From positions 1-9,207 of the forward strand of contig WFMO01000209.1 of assembly GCA_015489055.1 (NCBI GenBank): 9,207 nucleotides of DNA, read 5' to 3'. Of this stretch, positions 5,928 to 9,207 are shown piece by piece. The notes under the pieces were generated by a model, which had not been told where the DNA came from, did not search any database, and saw only the letters and a list, made by a program, of their open reading frames with translations. Each line of letters starts with the position of its first letter. Position 1 is the stretch's first letter. This DNA comes from Helicobacteraceae bacterium. GTDB lineage: Bacteria > Campylobacterota > Campylobacteria > Campylobacterales > Sulfurimonadaceae. The position numbers and the translations under genes are program-made.

Positions 5928-5928
5928 A
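5923..5928 (-). promoter_or_regulatory. Candidate -10 box for rppH-lysC-hobA-holB-folP
   Basis: TATACT on the minus strand lies behind a run of seven T residues, the kind of T-rich upstream region that replaces a clear -35 box in many Campylobacterota promoters. The start site would be near 5916, giving a leader of about 27 nt. A second TATACT (5949-5954) is an alternative and overlaps the hemW -10 box on the other strand. Confidence 0.4.
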
Positions 5929-5950
5929 TAAAAAAATGTATTAAAAACAG

Positions 5951-5956
5951 TATAAT
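5951..5956 (+). promoter_or_regulatory. -10 box of hemW, only 5 nt before its start codon
   Basis: A perfect TATAAT preceded by CAG lies five bases before the hemW ATG, with no recognisable -35 box. Transcription normally begins about seven bases after a -10 box, which here falls on or within a few bases of the ATG. No Shine-Dalgarno exists between the box and the ATG. This arrangement predicts a leaderless message. Confidence 0.55.
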
Positions 5957-5961
5957 GCCAA

Positions 5962-7017
5962 ATGCTTTTATACATTCATATCCCATTTTGTGATTCAAAA
6001 TGTCATTACTGTAGTTTTAATTCATATGTTGATAAATTTCATTTAAAACAGCAATACATGCAAGCTGTCTTAAAGCAATTAAAATCAGATATTGTTCTAT
6101 ATAATGTAGCCAAAGAGTCAGTTGAAACCATTTTTATAGGCGGTGGAACACCCTCAACCGTTGAAGCTTCGTTATATGAACCTATTTTGTCTTATATCAA
6201 ACCATATTTATCTAAAAATCCGGAAATTACGACAGAAGCAAATCCTAACAGTGCGTCAAAACAGTGGATAAAGGGGATGTTTTTACTTGGTATAAACAGG
6301 ATAAGTTTTGGTGTGCAAAGCTTCAATGATACAAAATTGAAATTTTTAAACAGAGCTCACAACAGTAAAGATGCAATTTCAGCAGTGCAAAACGCCAAAG
6401 ATATTGGCATCGACAATATATCGTTAGATTTAATCTACGCAACAAATATGGACACAAAAGAGATGCTTCAATATGATTTAAAACAGGCTTTTGAGTTACC
6501 TATTAATCATATAAGCGCATACGCCTTGAGTATAGAAGAGGGAACCGTGTTTCAAAAGACGCCTGACGTGGCTAATCACAAAATGGATTTGACGCAGTTG
6601 CTCTTTCAAGAGATTAACAACCATGGGTTTAAACAATATGAAATATCCAATTTTGGAGCATATCAAAGTAGACACAACTTGGGTTATTGGCAATATAAAA
6701 ATTATATAGGCATTGGTAGCGGGGCTGTAGGCTGTATTGATGGTGTGCGCTACTATCCAGACAAAGATATCCAACTATATATAAACAACCCTGTACATGT
6801 AGAACGTGAAACCCTCTCTTTAAATCAACAAAAAGATGAAAAAATACTTTTAGGACTAAGAAGTGTAGTTGGAGTCAAAACCAATCTATTTACGTCACAT
6901 GAAATGAATCGTGTATCTATACTGATACAAGAAAACAAAGTTTTTCAAAAAAATAACAAAATTTATAACAAAAATTATCTTCTAAGTGATGAACTAGCAT
7001 TATTTATAACCACTTAA
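5962..7017 (+). CDS. hemW: HemW, radical SAM haem chaperone (HemN-like)
   Basis: HemW proteins bind haem and are thought to deliver it to respiratory proteins. They resemble the coproporphyrinogen dehydrogenase HemN and are often misannotated as such. The radical SAM cluster motif Cx3Cx2C is at Cys10, Cys14 and Cys17, and residue 19 is Phe rather than the fourth Cys of true HemN. IFIGGGTPS near residue 58 is the SAM-binding glycine motif, followed by EANPNS, ISFGVQSFND and DLIYA. His-Asn-Leu-Gly-Tyr-Trp near 238-243 is the HNxxYW signature of HemW. The length (351) is slightly short but normal. The ATG is certain: a stop codon lies three codons upstream in frame, and the catalytic cysteines begin at residue 10. 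It stands alone before the tat genes, with a tight divergent promoter. Confidence 0.94.
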   Translation: MLLYIHIPFCDSKCHYCSFNSYVDKFHLKQQYMQAVLKQLKSDIVLYNVAKESVETIFIGGGTPSTVEASLYEPILSYIKPYLSKNPEITTEANPNSASKQWIKGMFLLGINRISFGVQSFNDTKLKFLNRAHNSKDAISAVQNAKDIGIDNISLDLIYATNMDTKEMLQYDLKQAFELPINHISAYALSIEEGTVFQKTPDVANHKMDLTQLLFQEINNHGFKQYEISNFGAYQSRHNLGYWQYKNYIGIGSGAVGCIDGVRYYPDKDIQLYINNPVHVERETLSLNQQKDEKILLGLRSVVGVKTNLFTSHEMNRVSILIQENKVFQKNNKIYNKNYLLSDELALFITT

Positions 7018-7046
7018 TTGAAGTTAAATGAGTTTTGAGATAAAAT
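7018..7046 (+). promoter_or_regulatory. Candidate promoter for tatB-tatC-queA
   Basis: TTGAAG (7018-7023), immediately after the hemW stop, is followed by a 17-nt spacer and TAAAAT (7041-7046), a fair sigma70 match. The start site would be near 7053, about 21 nt before tatB. Read-through from hemW is equally possible, because no terminator lies between the genes. Confidence 0.4.
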
Positions 7047-7073
7047 TTTATAACTTAAGTACAGGATATAAAT

Positions 7074-7712
7074 ATGTTTGGAGTCGGTTTTAGTGAAATA
7101 TTAATGATTGCCGTTGTAGCAGTTATCTTTTTGGGTCCTGATAAACTGCCCGGTGCAATGGTTGAGATTGCAAAATTTATCAAAAAAGCCAAATCTGCCG
7201 TTACAGACGCTAAAGAGTCGCTAAACAGTGAATTAAACCTTGAAGAGCTCAAAAAAGAGCTGGGTCTTGATGATATCAAGAATGAAGCATTGGCATATAA
7301 ACAAGAACTGCTTGAAGCAAGAGAAAAATTAGCACAACTAAATCCGATTGATCAATTTAAAGAGCAAAAAGAAAAAACCGAAGCGGAGATAGCTGAGGTA
7401 GAGAATTCATTTTATGAAGATACAAATAAACTCTCACAAGTCAATCAAACAACACAAGAAGATGAGGCTCAGACACAATCTCCAATATCAGATGAGATAC
7501 CGCAAGAACCAGACCAGCCGACACAGCATAACACTGCACCCATAAATAAGCCTCAGCAAGTCGCACATGAGCCCCAGCAAACTTTTAAGCAAACATCTCA
7601 AGAGATGCCACAAGAAGCGCCAGAGCCATCTGTAACACCATCACCATATCAAACAGCGTACGACTCCAAAACATACAAAGCCCTAAAAGAGAGAAACAAC
7701 GACAATGCTTAA
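7074..7712 (+). CDS. tatB: Twin-arginine translocase subunit TatB
   Basis: TatB and TatC form the receptor that recognises folded proteins bearing twin-arginine signals at the cytoplasmic membrane. The N-terminus has the family pattern: short periplasmic MFGVGFSE with Glu8, a single membrane helix (about 9-21), the Gly21-Pro22 hinge, then an amphipathic helix with many Lys and Glu. Residues about 45-110 are predicted long helix or coiled coil. Residues 115-212 are a low-complexity, probably disordered tail rich in Gln, Pro, Glu and Thr. GFSE at positions 5-8 points to TatB rather than TatA. AGGA at 7063-7066 serves as the Shine-Dalgarno, 7 nt before the ATG. The stop overlaps tatC by eight bases (ATGCTTAA), confirming coupled expression with its partner. 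Confidence 0.92.
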   Translation: MFGVGFSEILMIAVVAVIFLGPDKLPGAMVEIAKFIKKAKSAVTDAKESLNSELNLEELKKELGLDDIKNEALAYKQELLEAREKLAQLNPIDQFKEQKEKTEAEIAEVENSFYEDTNKLSQVNQTTQEDEAQTQSPISDEIPQEPDQPTQHNTAPINKPQQVAHEPQQTFKQTSQEMPQEAPEPSVTPSPYQTAYDSKTYKALKERNNDNA

Positions 7713-8724
7713 AGAATTACACCCGCACATTGCAGATTTAAGAAAACGCCTTACGATATCAGTAGCAGCTCTGTTTGTTATGTTTATAGTTATGTTTTAT
7801 TTCCATCAGGCTCTACTAGATTGGATAGTAGCCCCCCTTAACCACGCCCTTGAGAGCGTCGGTAAAGTATCGCATATAGCCGCGAAGGGCATGATTACCA
7901 CAAATCAAGTTGGTGGAACATTTTTTGTAGCTATGATAGTATCATTTTTTGCTGCTATACTTGCTTCACTCCCAATTATACTGTGGCAAATCTGGTTATT
8001 TATAGCTCCCGCTTTGTATGCCAATGAAAAAAAGATTATTTTGCCGTTTATTATCGGCGGAACCATTATGTTTTTAGTTGGTGTTGCTTTTGCGTATTAT
8101 GTCGTTACACCTTTTGGATTCAAATTTCTAATTACTTTTGCAAGCTTTAAGTTTGTCCCTCTTATCAATATAGAAAATTATATAGGATTTTTTACTAAAA
8201 TAATGGCTGGATTTGGTATCGCTTTTGAATTACCCGTGTTTGCATACTTTTTTGCTCTTATAGGGCTTATAACAGATAAAAATCTTATAGATTTTTTCAA
8301 ATATGCGGTAGTTATTATATTTATAGTAGCGGCACTGCTCACACCTCCTGATGTGATGACTCAGATGTTAATGGCGGGGCCATTGCTAGTTCTTTACGGT
8401 CTATCCATACTTGTTGTTAAAATGGTAAATCCGGCTAATAAACAAAATGAAAAAGAAACATCTAACGACCACGGCACACATAACAAACAAGAAAGCAGTA
8501 AAACGAGTGAACAAAAAGATAATCAGAAAAACGCACAACATACTGATGCCAGAGCACCAAAAGAGTCAACTACTCCAAAACAGCCAGAAACAGGAGAAAA
8601 TCCAGAAGAAGATTTTGATGAAACATTTGAAAAACTAGCCAAAGAGACATTTGGTGAAGATGCGCTTTTAGAAGAAAACAAAGATAAATCGAACTCTGAT
8701 ACAGATGATAAAAAAGATAAATAG
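7705..8724 (+). CDS. tatC: Twin-arginine translocase subunit TatC with long C-terminal tail
   Basis: TatC is the polytopic core of the Tat export site and binds the twin-arginine signal. Six membrane segments are visible, roughly at 18-36, 72-100, 112-134, 162-187, 198-213 and 221-240. Family motifs: HIADLRKRL (8-16), LYANEKK with Glu108 (104-110), Tyr-x3-Pro-Phe at 132-137, FGIAFELPV with Glu175 (170-178) and LTPPDVMTQ with Asp216 (212-220). The last helix has LYG at 230-232, where many TatC proteins have LYE. At 339 residues it is about 90 longer than usual. Residues 242-339 form a hydrophilic, charged, low-complexity tail containing one helix-like patch (about 303-324). The start overlaps the end of tatB, and the TAG stop shares its G with the queA start. 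Confidence 0.96.
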   Translation: MLKELHPHIADLRKRLTISVAALFVMFIVMFYFHQALLDWIVAPLNHALESVGKVSHIAAKGMITTNQVGGTFFVAMIVSFFAAILASLPIILWQIWLFIAPALYANEKKIILPFIIGGTIMFLVGVAFAYYVVTPFGFKFLITFASFKFVPLINIENYIGFFTKIMAGFGIAFELPVFAYFFALIGLITDKNLIDFFKYAVVIIFIVAALLTPPDVMTQMLMAGPLLVLYGLSILVVKMVNPANKQNEKETSNDHGTHNKQESSKTSEQKDNQKNAQHTDARAPKESTTPKQPETGENPEEDFDETFEKLAKETFGEDALLEENKDKSNSDTDDKKDK

Positions 8725-9207
8725 TGGCAAATCTTGATCCATTATTAACATCAAGCTATAATTTTTCTCTACCAGACAATCTTATAGCAACTCATCCCAT
8801 CACTCCACGAAATAGTGCAAAATTATTGGTATATAACAGACATACCGATACGCTAATACATACATATTTTTATAATCTTGCGCAGTTTATTCCAAAAGAA
8901 TGCGCTTTAATATTTAATGACACTAAAGTAATCAAAGCACGACTCTATGGACACAAGCAAAGTGGCGGCAGTATAGAATTATTAATTAATAAGCCGATAA
9001 ATGCGCACCTTGTGAATGTTTACATCAAAGGCAAAGTAAAAGCAGACGCCCTGCTTAGATTTCAAAATGATATTTGTGCTAAAGTGGTAAGTTTGAATAA
9101 TGATGGATCTCGCGATATTGTCTTTTTGCAGCAAAATAAACAGATACGTTTTGAAAAGCTGTTAAGCATTCTTGATGAGATTGGACATATACCATTACCG
9201 CCGTACT
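8724..9207 (+). CDS. queA: S-adenosylmethionine:tRNA ribosyltransferase-isomerase, 5' part (runs off right edge)
   Basis: QueA transfers the ribosyl part of SAM to preQ1-modified tRNA, making epoxyqueuosine on the way to queuosine at the wobble position. The first 161 codons are present and open to the window end. Family landmarks are YNFSLPDNLIATHP (12-25), LIFNDTKVIKARLYG (about 63-77), GGSIELLI and GHIPLPPY at the cut edge. The start is GTG at 8724: an in-frame TAA lies at 8718-8720, and no ATG codon occurs in this frame anywhere in the fragment. The GTG shares a base with the tatC stop (TAGTG). No clear Shine-Dalgarno is seen, so translation probably depends on ribosomes finishing tatC. 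The tatB-tatC-queA linkage is, as I recall, also seen in Campylobacter. Confidence 0.95.
   Translation, partial: MANLDPLLTSSYNFSLPDNLIATHPITPRNSAKLLVYNRHTDTLIHTYFYNLAQFIPKECALIFNDTKVIKARLYGHKQSGGSIELLINKPINAHLVNVYIKGKVKADALLRFQNDICAKVVSLNNDGSRDIVFLQQNKQIRFEKLLSILDEIGHIPLPPY

Noticed and set aside
6496..6774. Minus-strand 92-codon frame opposite hemW
   Set aside because: Antisense to a well-supported HemW region that includes the HNxxYW motif.
5962..7017. Annotating this as HemN (oxygen-independent coproporphyrinogen oxidase)
   Set aside because: The fourth cysteine of the HemN motif is Phe19 and the HNxxYW signature is present, both pointing to HemW.
7055..7279. Minus-strand 74-codon frame opposite tatB
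   Set aside because: Antisense to the conserved TatB N-terminus; no independent support.
8447..8638. A 63-codon, very basic open frame inside the tatC tail
   Set aside because: The tail is A-rich, so a shifted frame gives many Lys codons. There is no Shine-Dalgarno or known domain, so it is most likely a shadow.
1..9207. Defence system, mobile element, prophage, CRISPR array or RNA gene
   Set aside because: I looked for transposase-like frames, terminal repeats, regularly spaced repeats and tRNA-like folds and saw none. Gene content is housekeeping and the gene order is as expected for the group.

Overview
The window looks like an ordinary chromosomal segment of an AT-rich Campylobacterota (Epsilonproteobacteria). 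The strongest pointer is HobA, a DnaA-binding protein known from that group. It sits in the group's usual neighbourhood (queA-tatC-tatB-hemW / rppH-lysC-hobA-holB-folP), next to an rpsF-ssb-rpsR cluster. A free-living Sulfurimonas-like genus is plausible, but the sequence alone does not settle it.

Layout. Minus strand: the N-terminal part of an unrecognised exported protein (runs off the left edge); the rpsF-ssb-rpsR cluster (1787 to 522); and a compact operon rppH-lysC-hobA-holB-folP (5889 to 1896) whose genes overlap by 1 to 14 nt or lie 3 nt apart. Plus strand: hemW, then tatB-tatC-queA (7074 to the right edge), with queA cut by the window end. The two strands diverge from one 72-nt intergenic region (5890-5961). 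No RNA gene, insertion sequence, CRISPR array or prophage part was seen. The largest gap is the 262 nt between the edge gene and rpsR. It holds a probable terminator for the rpsR transcript and little else that can be supported.

How the genes work together. rpsF-ssb-rpsR supplies ribosomal proteins S6 and S18 (partners on the 30S platform) and single-stranded-DNA-binding protein. It has a clear sigma70-type promoter whose -35 box overlaps the folP stop codon. hobA and holB are translationally interlocked replication genes (initiation and clamp loader). lysC (aspartate family amino acids), folP (folate) and rppH (RNA 5'-end processing) share their transcript. tatB-tatC encode twin-arginine export components, hemW a haem-trafficking radical SAM protein, and queA a queuosine tRNA-modification enzyme.

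I found no undescribed multi-gene system. The best second-look items are fine-scale: a full-strength Shine-Dalgarno and in-frame ATG inside lysC that should produce a separate regulatory beta subunit; a -10 box so close to the only possible hemW start that the mRNA is probably leaderless; the structured rpsF leader; and the long hydrophilic tails on TatB and TatC.
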